Positions 52,017 to 60,430 of a stretch of 64,000 nucleotides of DNA are shown one piece after another. The DNA comes from an uncultured Pelagibacteraceae bacterium. Lineage in GTDB: Bacteria; Pseudomonadota; Alphaproteobacteria; Pelagibacterales; Pelagibacteraceae. The stretch spans positions 62,001 through 126,000 of the forward strand of contig CACJWS010000001.1 of the NCBI GenBank assembly GCA_902596975.1, given 5' to 3'. Positions within the stretch are counted from its first letter, which is position 1, and each line of letters starts with the position of its first letter. Under the pieces are notes generated by a model. The model saw nothing but the letters and a program-made list of their open reading frames with translations, did not search any database and was not told the origin of the DNA. Made by a program: the position numbers and the translations under genes.

Positions 52017-52790
52017 ATGATGCATAATTATTTTACTATTACAGCTGGCAGAACAGGATCTGCATGGTTAGCATCTTTTTTATCACAAAACTTAAATATT
52101 AGTGAAGTGCATGAGTTTCTGGGTATTAACGATTTTGGAAATAAAATGCCAGATATACGAACTATGAGAAACTTTAATAATTTTGGTAATAATGAATTTG
52201 TACAAGATTTTTGGAAGAGAAAGTTTGGATATATACCCAATGAATTATATTCAGAAACTAATCATACATTATGCAAGTGTGGGTTAGTTGAAAATATTAT
52301 TTTGAATAAAAGAGAAAATTACACAACTCTTATAATTCTTAAAAGAGATATGACAGACCAATGTGTAAGTTATTTAGAGAGAAACGATTTTGGAAATATT
52401 ACATTAGCATGGCAATGGTATTTACATCCATCTTATTTGAAAAAAATTATAAATCCAAAACCATTTATGCAATTTGGAAATTTAGGTCAACCTCTATGGT
52501 ATTGCTATGAAATGGCAGCAAGACAAGAATATTATTCTCAAAAATTCTCTGATAAAGTAAAAATGATCGAGGTAAGTCTTGAAGAAATAGTAACTAACAT
52601 TGGAGCAAAAAAGTTACATTTAGATTTAGATTTTAGTGGTGAATGCAAAATACCTACAAAAAAAAATCAAAATAAAGCTAATCGAAATACTCAATTGATT
52701 GCCTATGTTAAAGATATCGTAGAAAAAAAAATAAAAATTGATATGCCTGATATTGTTAAAAAAGCGATTAAAAATGGCTTTACTTTTTAA
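52017..52790 (+). CDS. Sulfotransferase-like protein
   Basis: The 257-residue protein has an N-terminal TAGRTGSAWLASFLS at about 8-22, the PAPS phosphate-binding loop pattern of sulfotransferases. A second region (IILKRDMTDQCVSYL) at about 105-120 corresponds to the 3'-phosphate-binding segment. It may move sulfate onto a sugar or lipid. The first two codons are both ATG, so residue 1 is uncertain. No sulfate-activation gene is adjacent. Confidence 0.68.
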   Translation: MMHNYFTITAGRTGSAWLASFLSQNLNISEVHEFLGINDFGNKMPDIRTMRNFNNFGNNEFVQDFWKRKFGYIPNELYSETNHTLCKCGLVENIILNKRENYTTLIILKRDMTDQCVSYLERNDFGNITLAWQWYLHPSYLKKIINPKPFMQFGNLGQPLWYCYEMAARQEYYSQKFSDKVKMIEVSLEEIVTNIGAKKLHLDLDFSGECKIPTKKNQNKANRNTQLIAYVKDIVEKKIKIDMPDIVKKAIKNGFTF

Positions 52791-52810
52791 TAGAAAGAAA
52801 AATTAAAAAT

Positions 52811-53101
52811 ATGCCAAAAGGTTATGTAATTGCACAATTAAGAGTAACCAATCCAGAAAATTATAAAGAGTACATTGAAAAAGTAAATCCAATTGTAAAA
52901 AAATTTGATGGAGAGTTTTTAGTTAGAAATGGTGAATATCAAATATTTGATGGTGAAACTAAATTTCCAAGAATAATAGTTCTAAAATTTCCAAGTTATG
53001 AAAGAGCTCTAGAGTGGTATAATTCGGAAGAATATAAACCTATAAAACAGATTAGACTCGATAATTCTGAAGGCACAAATATAATAATTAGAGGATTATG
53101 A
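52811..53101 (+). CDS. DUF1330 family protein
   Basis: The 96-residue protein has the DUF1330 layout: GYVIAQLRVTNPENYKEYIEKV at the start, FDGEFLVRNGEYQIFDG and a FPSYERALEWYNSEEYKPI end. It is a small ferredoxin-like-fold protein of unknown role. Its stop overlaps the start of the exported protease-like gene by four bases. Confidence 0.88.
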   Translation: MPKGYVIAQLRVTNPENYKEYIEKVNPIVKKFDGEFLVRNGEYQIFDGETKFPRIIVLKFPSYERALEWYNSEEYKPIKQIRLDNSEGTNIIIRGL

Positions 53102-53964
53102 AAAAAATATTATTAGCATTATTAATTACATTATTTAGTTCATCAATATTCGCATCAGATGAAAAACCAGGTAGATTTTTTGAAGACCAACCAGATGTAA
53201 CTGATGATTATCAAATTCATTTTATTTATTTTCTTGCAAAAAAAACAGAAGATAATGAAAGAGACATAAATGGCTGGATAGAAAAAGAAGTCAAAAAAAT
53301 AGATGATTTATTTTTTAAAATGACTGGCAATAAGCAAAGATTAAAATTTGATTATCGACGAGATGGCAAACTAGATATCTCATTTGTAAGAATGGATCGT
53401 AAAGCTAGAAAAGGTGGATGGAATGTTAATTATCCAGATTATTACTTACAAAAACAAGGATTTAATAATCCAAAAAAATTATATTTCTCATTTACAGATG
53501 CGGCAAGCGGAGATGGAGGTCAAATGGGGCCTCATCATGGATACTTGTTTATAAAAAGAGCATCAGGTCAAATTACTAAAATTTCAATTCATGAATTACT
53601 TCATGGCAATGGTTTTGCTATGCCTTGTACTAAAGGAGTTAAAAATGGAGCACATTTAAGTACTGGTATTCTTAGTCAAAATCTTTCAAAAAAATTTGGA
53701 AAAGGAGTTTACGATCACAATGATCCAACTTGTCCAGATTTAAAAGACTCTGTTTATTTAACTCCAACCTCAGATAATCCATTTGATCCACTTCAAATTG
53801 CTTGTGCTTTAGGTCAAAAGAAAAGAGGCAATCCTCCTGGAAATTATCAAATTCCAGAAAGATATACTCATAAAAAATTGCGTAAAGGACGAAAAAATGA
53901 ATGGTGTACCTATAAGTTAACTGAATATGCCAAAGAAGATTGGTTTAAAAAATGGAAAGAATAA
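53098..53964 (+). CDS. Exported HExxH-motif protein (putative metallopeptidase)
   Basis: The 288-residue protein has a signal peptide (1-19, ending FA) and a zinc-type motif HELLHGNGF (His165, Glu166, His169, Gly172) in the pattern HExxHxxG. The usual metzincin third ligand three residues after the Gly is Met here, so the third ligand, if any, must lie elsewhere, perhaps His at GAHLSTG. The mature part has several cysteines. I recognise no named family. It would act in the periplasm or outside the cell. Confidence 0.6.
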   Translation: MKKILLALLITLFSSSIFASDEKPGRFFEDQPDVTDDYQIHFIYFLAKKTEDNERDINGWIEKEVKKIDDLFFKMTGNKQRLKFDYRRDGKLDISFVRMDRKARKGGWNVNYPDYYLQKQGFNNPKKLYFSFTDAASGDGGQMGPHHGYLFIKRASGQITKISIHELLHGNGFAMPCTKGVKNGAHLSTGILSQNLSKKFGKGVYDHNDPTCPDLKDSVYLTPTSDNPFDPLQIACALGQKKRGNPPGNYQIPERYTHKKLRKGRKNEWCTYKLTEYAKEDWFKKWKE

Positions 53965-53978
53965 TCTTGTAAAATTTA

Positions 53979-54377
53979 TTATTTATCACTTAGTTTTAAT
54001 ATTTTAAAAGATAGTTTTAATTTAGGAAATCTTTTGTTTAAAATTGCTTTAATTTTTTCAAACGAGTCTTTATGAATTTTCTTTTCTATAAGCGAACTAA
54101 ATTCTTTTTTTCCATTTACTAGTTTGGCTGCACCACAATCTTCGTGATTAATAACTATTAATTTATTAATATTATGCAACTTTATCGAAGTTGATAAATT
54201 ATCCAAAAAGGTTGATTGCCATTTTTTAAATTTTTTAGAAGTTACACCAATGGCTGCTCCAGCAATAGTAAATGAGCTATATTTTCCAGTTAATTTCTTT
54301 TTTTTTAAATAATTAAAAACTTTTGGCTGAAACCTTGGATCCATACATGACAAAACCATAGCTTCATATTTTTTCAT
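53979..54377 (-). CDS. Carbonic-anhydrase-like protein (beta class)
   Basis: The 132-residue protein has the beta-class zinc motifs: SCMDPRF (CxDxR, early) and NHEDCGAAK (HxxC). It is short for a beta-CA, even for the archaeal Cab type (about 170), so it may be a minimal or altered enzyme. I start at the ATG at 54377, which overlaps the upstream stop (TAATG). An in-frame ATG 15 bases upstream lies inside the neighbouring gene. Confidence 0.6.
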   Translation of the reverse strand: MKKYEAMVLSCMDPRFQPKVFNYLKKKKLTGKYSSFTIAGAAIGVTSKKFKKWQSTFLDNLSTSIKLHNINKLIVINHEDCGAAKLVNGKKEFSSLIEKKIHKDSFEKIKAILNKRFPKLKLSFKILKLSDK

Positions 54378-54982
54378 TATGGCACCAACCAAGTATCTTT
54401 ACTATTATTAATGTCAAATCTAGCTCTTCGATGACCTTTTGCAGCTAAATATAACCATTCTATAGATTTAATTTTACACTGTATAACAGTAAAGTTTTTA
54501 TATCCTTCTTCGCTTTGTTCTTTTGTATAATCAAAATTATCTAATTCAGGTTTTAAACCAGACGTTGGAATATCAGACTCTGTACCTGGTCCATTATCTA
54601 CTAAGTAACATTTACGACTTATATGTTGAGTTTTTTCCCAAGATTGTTTTGTTATGTCATTATTGTGATTGATAATTGCCTCAACTTTTAATCTAACCTG
54701 AATTTTTTCATCTTTATCGTAAAATAACATAGATGAATTAGGATTTTTTTCTAAGATTTTAATTTTATCAGATCTAATATCACTGTGGAATTGAACTAAA
54801 TTATTTTGTTCATCTGATTTTCTAAGAACAACAATTCTACTTTCAATATTGTCTTCACTCCCACATGAAAAAACAGGTATTCTAAAAGGAGACGATCTAT
54901 TAGTAACTGCATCAGTTAACATTAACCAAATTTTCTTTTTTATTTCGGAAAAATCCTCGTAGTAGGAAACAGTGGTAGACAC
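54377..54982 (-). CDS. Pyridoxamine 5'-phosphate oxidase-family protein
   Basis: The 201-residue protein has a split-barrel FMN-binding layout with IESRIVVLRKSD and VQFHSDIRSDKIKILEKNPN, as in the PNPOx-like/Alr4036 family. The C-terminal part (about 165-201) ends in the usual Arg-rich substrate region (RRARF). Whether it makes PLP or acts on another substrate is unclear. It overlaps the carbonic-anhydrase-like gene at its stop and lies 2 bases after the reductase gene. Confidence 0.75.
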   Translation of the reverse strand: MSTTVSYYEDFSEIKKKIWLMLTDAVTNRSSPFRIPVFSCGSEDNIESRIVVLRKSDEQNNLVQFHSDIRSDKIKILEKNPNSSMLFYDKDEKIQVRLKVEAIINHNNDITKQSWEKTQHISRKCYLVDNGPGTESDIPTSGLKPELDNFDYTKEQSEEGYKNFTVIQCKIKSIEWLYLAAKGHRRARFDINNSKDTWLVP

Positions 54983-54984
54983 AA

Positions 54985-55860
54985 TTACTTTTTCTTTTTT
55001 AATCTAGCTATTAAACTTGAGCTATCCCAACGGTTTCCACCCATTTTTTGAACTTCAGCATAATAACCGTCAACAATTTCTGTTACTGGTACAGGTGAAC
55101 CATTTCTTTTTGCTTCTTCAATGCAAATTTTTAAATCTTTTCTCATCCAATCTACAGCAAATCCGTAATCAAATTTATCAGCTACCATAGTTTTATATCT
55201 ATTTTCCATTTGCCATGACTGAGCTGCACCTTTTGAAATAGTCTCCATAACTTTATCCATATCTAAACCTGCGTTAATTCCAAAATTTACTGCTTCAGAT
55301 AAGCCTTGAACTAAACCACCAATACACATTTGATTAACCATCTTAGTTAATTGTCCATTACCTGATGGTCCTATTAAAGTTACTTTTTTACTATAACAAT
55401 CAATTATTGGTTCTGCCTTTTTAAAATCATTTTCATCTCCACCAACCATTACAGTTAATATCCCACCTTCAGCACCCGATTGTCCTCCAGATATAGGAGC
55501 ATCTAAAAAACCAAATCCTTTATCTTTTGCAGCTTTATAAAGTTCTCTAGAAATTTCAGCAGACACTGTTGAATTATCTATATATACACATCCTTCTTTA
55601 GCATTATGAAATAACCCATTATCACCTAAAGAGACTTGTCTTAAGTCATCATCATTTCCAACACACGTAAAAATAAAATCAGCATCTTTAGCAGCTTCAG
55701 ATGGTGTATCAGCCATATTACCTTTGTATTCACCAATCCATTTTTCCGCTTTTGATTTTGTTCTGTTAAAAACAGTTACATTATGTCCTGCTTTTGATAT
55801 ATATCCTGCCATTGGATAACCCATTACACCAAGACCTATGAAAGCAACTTTAGAAGTCAT
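54985..55860 (-). CDS. 3-hydroxyisobutyrate dehydrogenase-family reductase
   Basis: The 291-residue protein has the beta-hydroxyacid dehydrogenase set: GLGVMGYPMAGYISKAGHNV (Rossmann, start), DAPISGGQSGAEGG, and the catalytic Lys motif GNGQLTKMVNQ. Members include 3-hydroxyisobutyrate dehydrogenase, tartronate semialdehyde reductase and glyoxylate/succinic semialdehyde reductase; the exact substrate cannot be assigned. It is divergent from the MFS transporter. Confidence 0.85.
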   Translation of the reverse strand: MTSKVAFIGLGVMGYPMAGYISKAGHNVTVFNRTKSKAEKWIGEYKGNMADTPSEAAKDADFIFTCVGNDDDLRQVSLGDNGLFHNAKEGCVYIDNSTVSAEISRELYKAAKDKGFGFLDAPISGGQSGAEGGILTVMVGGDENDFKKAEPIIDCYSKKVTLIGPSGNGQLTKMVNQMCIGGLVQGLSEAVNFGINAGLDMDKVMETISKGAAQSWQMENRYKTMVADKFDYGFAVDWMRKDLKICIEEAKRNGSPVPVTEIVDGYYAEVQKMGGNRWDSSSLIARLKKKK

Positions 55861-55868
55861 ATTTTTTT

Positions 55869-57077
55869 ATGTTTAAAAATTTAAGTTTAAAAGTAATCGT
55901 ATTTGGATTTATATTTACATTTTTTTCAAGCTTTGGACAGAGTTTTTTTCTTGGAATATTCAATACAAGTATAAGAGAGACACTATCGATAACTCATGGA
56001 CAATTTGGCTCAATATATGCATCTGCAACATTGTGCAGTAGTTTACTACTAATATGGGTTGGAAAGAAAATTGATGATATAAATATTTTCCGATTTGCAA
56101 TCTATGTAACATTGCTTTTATCTTTTTCTTGTTTTTTCTTTTCAAAAATTTCATCAATAGTTTTTTTATTCATTGCAATTTTCTTAATGCGGTTTTCAGG
56201 ACAGGGAATGATGTCTCATACTGCAACAACAACAGTTTCAAGATATTTTACAAAATCACGGGGTAGGGCATTAAGTATTTGTTGGTTTGGTTTATCAAGT
56301 GCTGAATTTATTTTACCTGTTTTAATGGTATTTTTGTTGTCATTAACGACTTGGCAAAATATTTGGACTGTAATTGCAATATTAATTTTAATATTTTTAC
56401 CTATTGCATCATTCTTTTTAGTTCGAACTGTTAAACTTGATACGAGAGAAAGCACTGAAGGTGAAGAATTTAAAGAGGAAAATATTAAGCAATGGAAAAG
56501 AATTGAAGTAATAAAAGATTATAAATTTTATATAGTAAGCATGAATATGCTGGCCATGCCTTGGATTGCAACTGGTGTATTTGTTTATCAGTCATTTATT
56601 ACTGAGTCAAAAAACTGGGGACCATTTGTAATTGCTCAGTCTTTTATGTCTTATTCAGTATTTTCAGTAATTACTCTTTTAATATCTGGTTTTTTAATTG
56701 ATAAATTCACAAGTCGAAAACTTTTAATTTTTATGAATATTCCTTTATTTCTATCGACTTTTGTAATTATTTATTTTGATGCACAATTAACTGCATTTAT
56801 ATTTTTAGGTTTAATTGGAATATCAAATGGTTTGGCAAACGTTTTGGGATCTTCCACATGGGCCGAGGTTTATGGTGTAAAGCATATTGGATCTATTAAA
56901 GCTTTGACCACTGCACTTATGGTTTTTTCAACAGCTTTCGGAACTGCTCTTTTTGGTATTTTAATTGATATCGGATTTTCAATTGAGAAAATTGCTATAA
57001 TATCTGCACTTTATATACTTATTTCTTTTATTCTTCTTTTTTTAGTTAGAAAAAAATTAAATCCAATTTTAGTATAA
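55869..57077 (+). CDS. MFS transporter
   Basis: The 402-residue protein has about 12 transmembrane segments, and a cytoplasmic loop (about 190-215, charged) divides the two halves. The layout matches the monocarboxylate/NarK-like MFS group. The substrate is unknown. It faces the HIBADH-like gene over 8 bases. Confidence 0.85.
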   Translation: MFKNLSLKVIVFGFIFTFFSSFGQSFFLGIFNTSIRETLSITHGQFGSIYASATLCSSLLLIWVGKKIDDINIFRFAIYVTLLLSFSCFFFSKISSIVFLFIAIFLMRFSGQGMMSHTATTTVSRYFTKSRGRALSICWFGLSSAEFILPVLMVFLLSLTTWQNIWTVIAILILIFLPIASFFLVRTVKLDTRESTEGEEFKEENIKQWKRIEVIKDYKFYIVSMNMLAMPWIATGVFVYQSFITESKNWGPFVIAQSFMSYSVFSVITLLISGFLIDKFTSRKLLIFMNIPLFLSTFVIIYFDAQLTAFIFLGLIGISNGLANVLGSSTWAEVYGVKHIGSIKALTTALMVFSTAFGTALFGILIDIGFSIEKIAIISALYILISFILLFLVRKKLNPILV

Positions 57078-57118
57078 AACACTTGATTTTGTTGATCTTG
57101 GAGTATATTTAATCGCCC

Positions 57119-57646
57119 ATGGCAAGAGTTACCGTTGAAGACTGTATAGATAAAGTAGATAGCCCTTATGAATTAGTTTTGGTTGCTAAAGAAAGAGCAA
57201 CTCAACTTAATTCAGGAATTGAACCCACATTAGATAGAGATAACGACAAACACACAGTTATTGCTTTGAGAGAAATAGCTGAAGAAACAATTAAAGTTCC
57301 AGATTTAACAGAAGCTGCAGTTTACAAACTAAGAAAACATGTAGAACAAATTGATGATACTGCTGAAGAAGATGAAGATATTGGTGATGATTTTGAGAAT
57401 TTGTACAAAGGTGAAATCTCAAAAAGTGGTGTGCCAATTCTTCCTTCTAAAAGAGCTAGAAAAATCCCTGAAAAAATTCAGGTTTCAAAAGAAGATCTTG
57501 CTGAACTATCACCATCTGCTCAACCAGATGTTAATGTAGAAGCTCCAAGTGAGGCTGAAGAAAATGATGACGTGTCACTAGATCAAGTTTCAGAAGCAGA
57601 AGAACAAGTTTCAGACAACGTAAACGAAGAAGAAAATAATTCTTAA
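57119..57646 (+). CDS. rpoZ: RNA polymerase omega subunit with long acidic tail
   Basis: Residues 1-60 match the omega subunit ([27 protein letters not shown] start; ALREIAEE). The protein is 175 residues long, against about 91 in E. coli, because of a tail from about 85 onward rich in Glu, Asp, Ser and Pro. The tail looks disordered and is the most acidic stretch in the window. The stop touches the convergent CoA-transferase stop. Confidence 0.92.
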   Translation: MARVTVEDCIDKVDSPYELVLVAKERATQLNSGIEPTLDRDNDKHTVIALREIAEETIKVPDLTEAAVYKLRKHVEQIDDTAEEDEDIGDDFENLYKGEISKSGVPILPSKRARKIPEKIQVSKEDLAELSPSAQPDVNVEAPSEAEENDDVSLDQVSEAEEQVSDNVNEEENNS

Positions 57647-58789
57647 TTAAGAAAACTCTTTTAGTATTTTTTCCCTGTGTTCATCAAGATCAGGAATGTC
57701 CCCTCTAGTACTTTTATCTTCGTATGAAGACATTTTTATAGGATTGCCTGCTAATCTAAAATCACCAACTACTTTATGATAGGCTTTAACAATCATGTTT
57801 CTTGCTTCAACTTGAGGATTTTCTACCGCTTCTTTAATATTAAATATCGGCCCACAAGGTATCTTTAATTTTTCCATTTCACTTACCCATTCAGATGTAT
57901 TTTTTGAAGATAGTTTATCTTCAAAAATTGATTTTAGTTCATTCATATTTTCACATCTGAGTGAGTTGGTATTAAATCTTTTATCACTGACCATTTCAGG
58001 TATTCCTAATACTTCACAAAGTTTTTCATATAATTTATCGTTACCTGCAGCAATAATTATATAACTATCTTTTGTTTTAAATGCCTCAAACGGGGCGATT
58101 GATGGATGTCTAGATCCCATAGGTTTGGGAATTTCATTTTTAGATAAATATCTTGCAATTGCATTTTCTAAAATCGCAATTTGGCAGTCTAACATTGAAA
58201 CGTCTATAAACATTCCCTTACCTGTTTTTTGTCTGTCATACAAAGCTGCATTAATTCCGATTGCAGTAAAAAGGCCTGCTGTAATATCACCAATTGATGT
58301 TCCAACTCTTGTTGGCTGACTATTTGGATGACCTGTAACACTCATCAGTCCACCCATTCCTTGAACTACCATGTCATAAGCTGGTAATTCTTTTAAAGGT
58401 CCAGTCTGACCGAAACCAGATGCAGATGCATATATTAATTTTGGATATTTTTTGCTTACATCTTTCCACCCATATCCCCATTTTTCTAAAGTACCTGGTT
58501 TAAAATTTTCTACTAAAATATCTGCTTTTGCTAAAATTTTATCAAGGATTTTTTTATCATCTTCATCTTTTAAATTAAGAGCAATACTTTCTTTTCCTCT
58601 GTTAAGTGACATAAAATATGCTGAATGGTCTTTTACAAAAGGTCCAAACTTTCTTGAATCGTCACCAATTTGTGGTGCTTCTACTTTAATTACACGTGCA
58701 CCAAGATCAGATAAAATCATTGTACAGTATGGACCTACTAAAACCCTAGTAAGATCAACAACTAATAAATTTTTTAAAGGACCATCCAT
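57647..58789 (-). CDS. Family III (CaiB/BaiF) CoA-transferase
   Basis: The 380-residue protein has the CaiB/BaiF set: LVVDLTRVLVGPYCTMILSD, SLNRGKESIALNLK, VENFKPGTLEKWGYG and the catalytic-Asp segment MLDCQIAI. It moves CoA between organic acids. It is divergent from the TRAP transporter and malonyl-CoA decarboxylase genes, so it could make malonyl-CoA from imported malonate (inference). Confidence 0.88.
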   Translation of the reverse strand: MDGPLKNLLVVDLTRVLVGPYCTMILSDLGARVIKVEAPQIGDDSRKFGPFVKDHSAYFMSLNRGKESIALNLKDEDDKKILDKILAKADILVENFKPGTLEKWGYGWKDVSKKYPKLIYASASGFGQTGPLKELPAYDMVVQGMGGLMSVTGHPNSQPTRVGTSIGDITAGLFTAIGINAALYDRQKTGKGMFIDVSMLDCQIAILENAIARYLSKNEIPKPMGSRHPSIAPFEAFKTKDSYIIIAAGNDKLYEKLCEVLGIPEMVSDKRFNTNSLRCENMNELKSIFEDKLSSKNTSEWVSEMEKLKIPCGPIFNIKEAVENPQVEARNMIVKAYHKVVGDFRLAGNPIKMSSYEDKSTRGDIPDLDEHREKILKEFS

Positions 58790-58815
58790 AATAATAAGTA
58801 TGTCATTTCCTTATA

Positions 58816-58844
58816 TTGACTCTTACTCTCAAGTTCAATTTAAT
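58816..58844 (+). promoter_or_regulatory. Putative sigma-70 promoter for the TRAP operon
   Basis: TTGACT (58816-58821) and TTTAAT (58839-58844) are separated by 17 bases and lie 29 bases before the dctP-like start, which has an AGGGG ribosome site. A clear -35 match in otherwise AT-rich DNA makes this better than chance but it is unproven. Confidence 0.45.
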
Positions 58845-58873
58845 ATCAACATTATAAATAAAAAGGGGAAACT

Positions 58874-59884
58874 ATGTTAAGAAAAATAACATTATATTTG
58901 TCTTCAATAATTATAGCTTTTTCAATTGTAGGATCTGCATATGCAGTTACATTAAAAGCAAGTCACCAATGGCCAGGAACACCTAGAGCTGATGGCTCTT
59001 TTGACCCACGTCATGAAATGGTACAAATTATTGCTGATGAAGTAAAAAAAGCAAACGTTGATTTAGAAATTAGAATTTATCCAGCTAAGTCACTTTATAA
59101 GCCAAAAGAACAGTGGAAACCTATGACTACAGGTCAATTAGATATTTCTGCTTTCCCATTAGCTTATGCATCAAAATTCCATCCAGAGTTTGATGCTACA
59201 TTAATGCCAGGGACTGTAAAAAATCATGAGCATGCATTGAGATTTAATAAAGGTCCAATGATGACTGAGATTAAAAAAATAATTAGTGATGCTGGTGTTG
59301 TAGTACTATCTGATGCATGGTTAGGTGGTGGTTTCGCATCAAAAACTAAATGTATCAAAAATCCAAGTGATGCTAAAGGACAAGTGATGAGAGCTGCAGG
59401 AAAAGCTTTCAACCAAATGTTAGAAGCTGCTGGTGCAGGAATTCAAAGTATGCCATCATCTGAAATTTATACTGGATTACAAACTGGTGTATTAACAGGT
59501 GCAAATACTAGTTCAGGAAGTTTTGTAAGTTACAAAATTTATGAACAAGTAAAATGTGCAACTCCTCCAGGAAAATTTGGTTTATGGTTTATGTATGAGC
59601 CAATTTTAATGTCTAAGAAAAGCTACAATGCTTTAAATTCTAGCCAACAAGTGGCTTTAATGAAAGCAGGTAAAGTTGCTGAGAAATATATGACAGCTCA
59701 AGTAGAAAACTTAGATAAAAAGTTTGAGGAAGCATACAAAGCTGCAGGTGTTAAATTAGTGTATATGGATGCTGATGATCATGCTGCATGGGTTGATATT
59801 GCAATAAAATCATCTCACAAAGCTTTTGCTGAAAAAGTTCCAGGTGGCGATAAGCTAATGGAAATGGCTTTAGCAGTTAAATAA
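58874..59884 (+). CDS. dctP: TRAP transporter binding protein (DctP-family)
   Basis: The 336-residue protein has a signal peptide (1-24, ending AYA) and the DctP-type layout, including GGGFASKTKCIKNPSDAKGQ and a conserved Arg region (VMRAAG) that holds the carboxylate. It binds an organic acid in the periplasm. It is followed by a terminator hairpin, DctQ, DctM and malonyl-CoA decarboxylase. The ligand is plausibly malonate by context only. Confidence 0.9.
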   Translation: MLRKITLYLSSIIIAFSIVGSAYAVTLKASHQWPGTPRADGSFDPRHEMVQIIADEVKKANVDLEIRIYPAKSLYKPKEQWKPMTTGQLDISAFPLAYASKFHPEFDATLMPGTVKNHEHALRFNKGPMMTEIKKIISDAGVVVLSDAWLGGGFASKTKCIKNPSDAKGQVMRAAGKAFNQMLEAAGAGIQSMPSSEIYTGLQTGVLTGANTSSGSFVSYKIYEQVKCATPPGKFGLWFMYEPILMSKKSYNALNSSQQVALMKAGKVAEKYMTAQVENLDKKFEEAYKAAGVKLVYMDADDHAAWVDIAIKSSHKAFAEKVPGGDKLMEMALAVK

Positions 59885-59898
59885 AATAATATATAAAG

Positions 59899-59935
59899 AA
59901 CCCCTATTTATTCTCTATAAGTAGGGGTTTTTTTT
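59899..59935 (+). terminator. Intrinsic terminator directly before the dctQ start
   Basis: Arms 59899-59909 (AACCCCTATTT) and 59919-59929 (AAGTAGGGGTT) pair in 11 bp with one G-T and a 9-base loop. A run of eight T (59928-59935) ends exactly at the dctQ ATG (59936). The AGGGG in the 3' arm is the only ribosome-site-like sequence for dctQ, so the hairpin may also hide it. Confidence 0.8.
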
Positions 59936-60430
59936 ATGAAAGAAAAATACTTAAAATTCTGTGATTATGTTGCAAGAGCTTGTGGAGCTTTTGCAGTTCT
60001 AGCTTTATTGTTATCAATTCTTGTAATTGTAGAATTAGTTTTTGAAAGATACTTTTTTCAAAGAGCAATAACATGGCAAACTGAGCTAGTAACAATGCTT
60101 TTAGTTGCTTCGACATTTATTGGAAGTGCATATGTTTTAAGTGAGAAAGCTCATGTGAGTATGGAGTGGATCTATGATTTCTTATCAAAAAAAAATATAT
60201 TAAGACTTAAAATTTTTACCTCATTAGTCAGTTTATTATTCTTCTTAATTTTATTCTATTTTGGTTTTTTAATGGTTGAGGAAGCGTTTACTAAAAATTA
60301 TTCAACAGGAACGGTTTGGGATCCTCCATTGTGGGTACCATATTCGTCAATGATGATAGGTGCTGCATTAATGATTTTACAATATATAGCAGAAATTATT
60401 AAGCTTACAGACGAAAAGGATACTAACTAA
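59936..60430 (+). CDS. dctQ: TRAP transporter small permease (DctQ)
   Basis: The 164-residue protein has four transmembrane segments (about 17-37, 51-70, 92-113 and 132-150) and the DctQ feature ITWQTELVTMLLVASTFIGSAY. Its ATG follows a terminator T-run with no spacing and its stop overlaps the DctM start by one base. Confidence 0.88.
   Translation: MKEKYLKFCDYVARACGAFAVLALLLSILVIVELVFERYFFQRAITWQTELVTMLLVASTFIGSAYVLSEKAHVSMEWIYDFLSKKNILRLKIFTSLVSLLFFLILFYFGFLMVEEAFTKNYSTGTVWDPPLWVPYSSMMIGAALMILQYIAEIIKLTDEKDTN

Noticed and set aside
54378-54392. Upstream start for the carbonic-anhydrase-like gene
   Set aside because: The TAATG overlap with the preceding stop supports the ATG at 54377.
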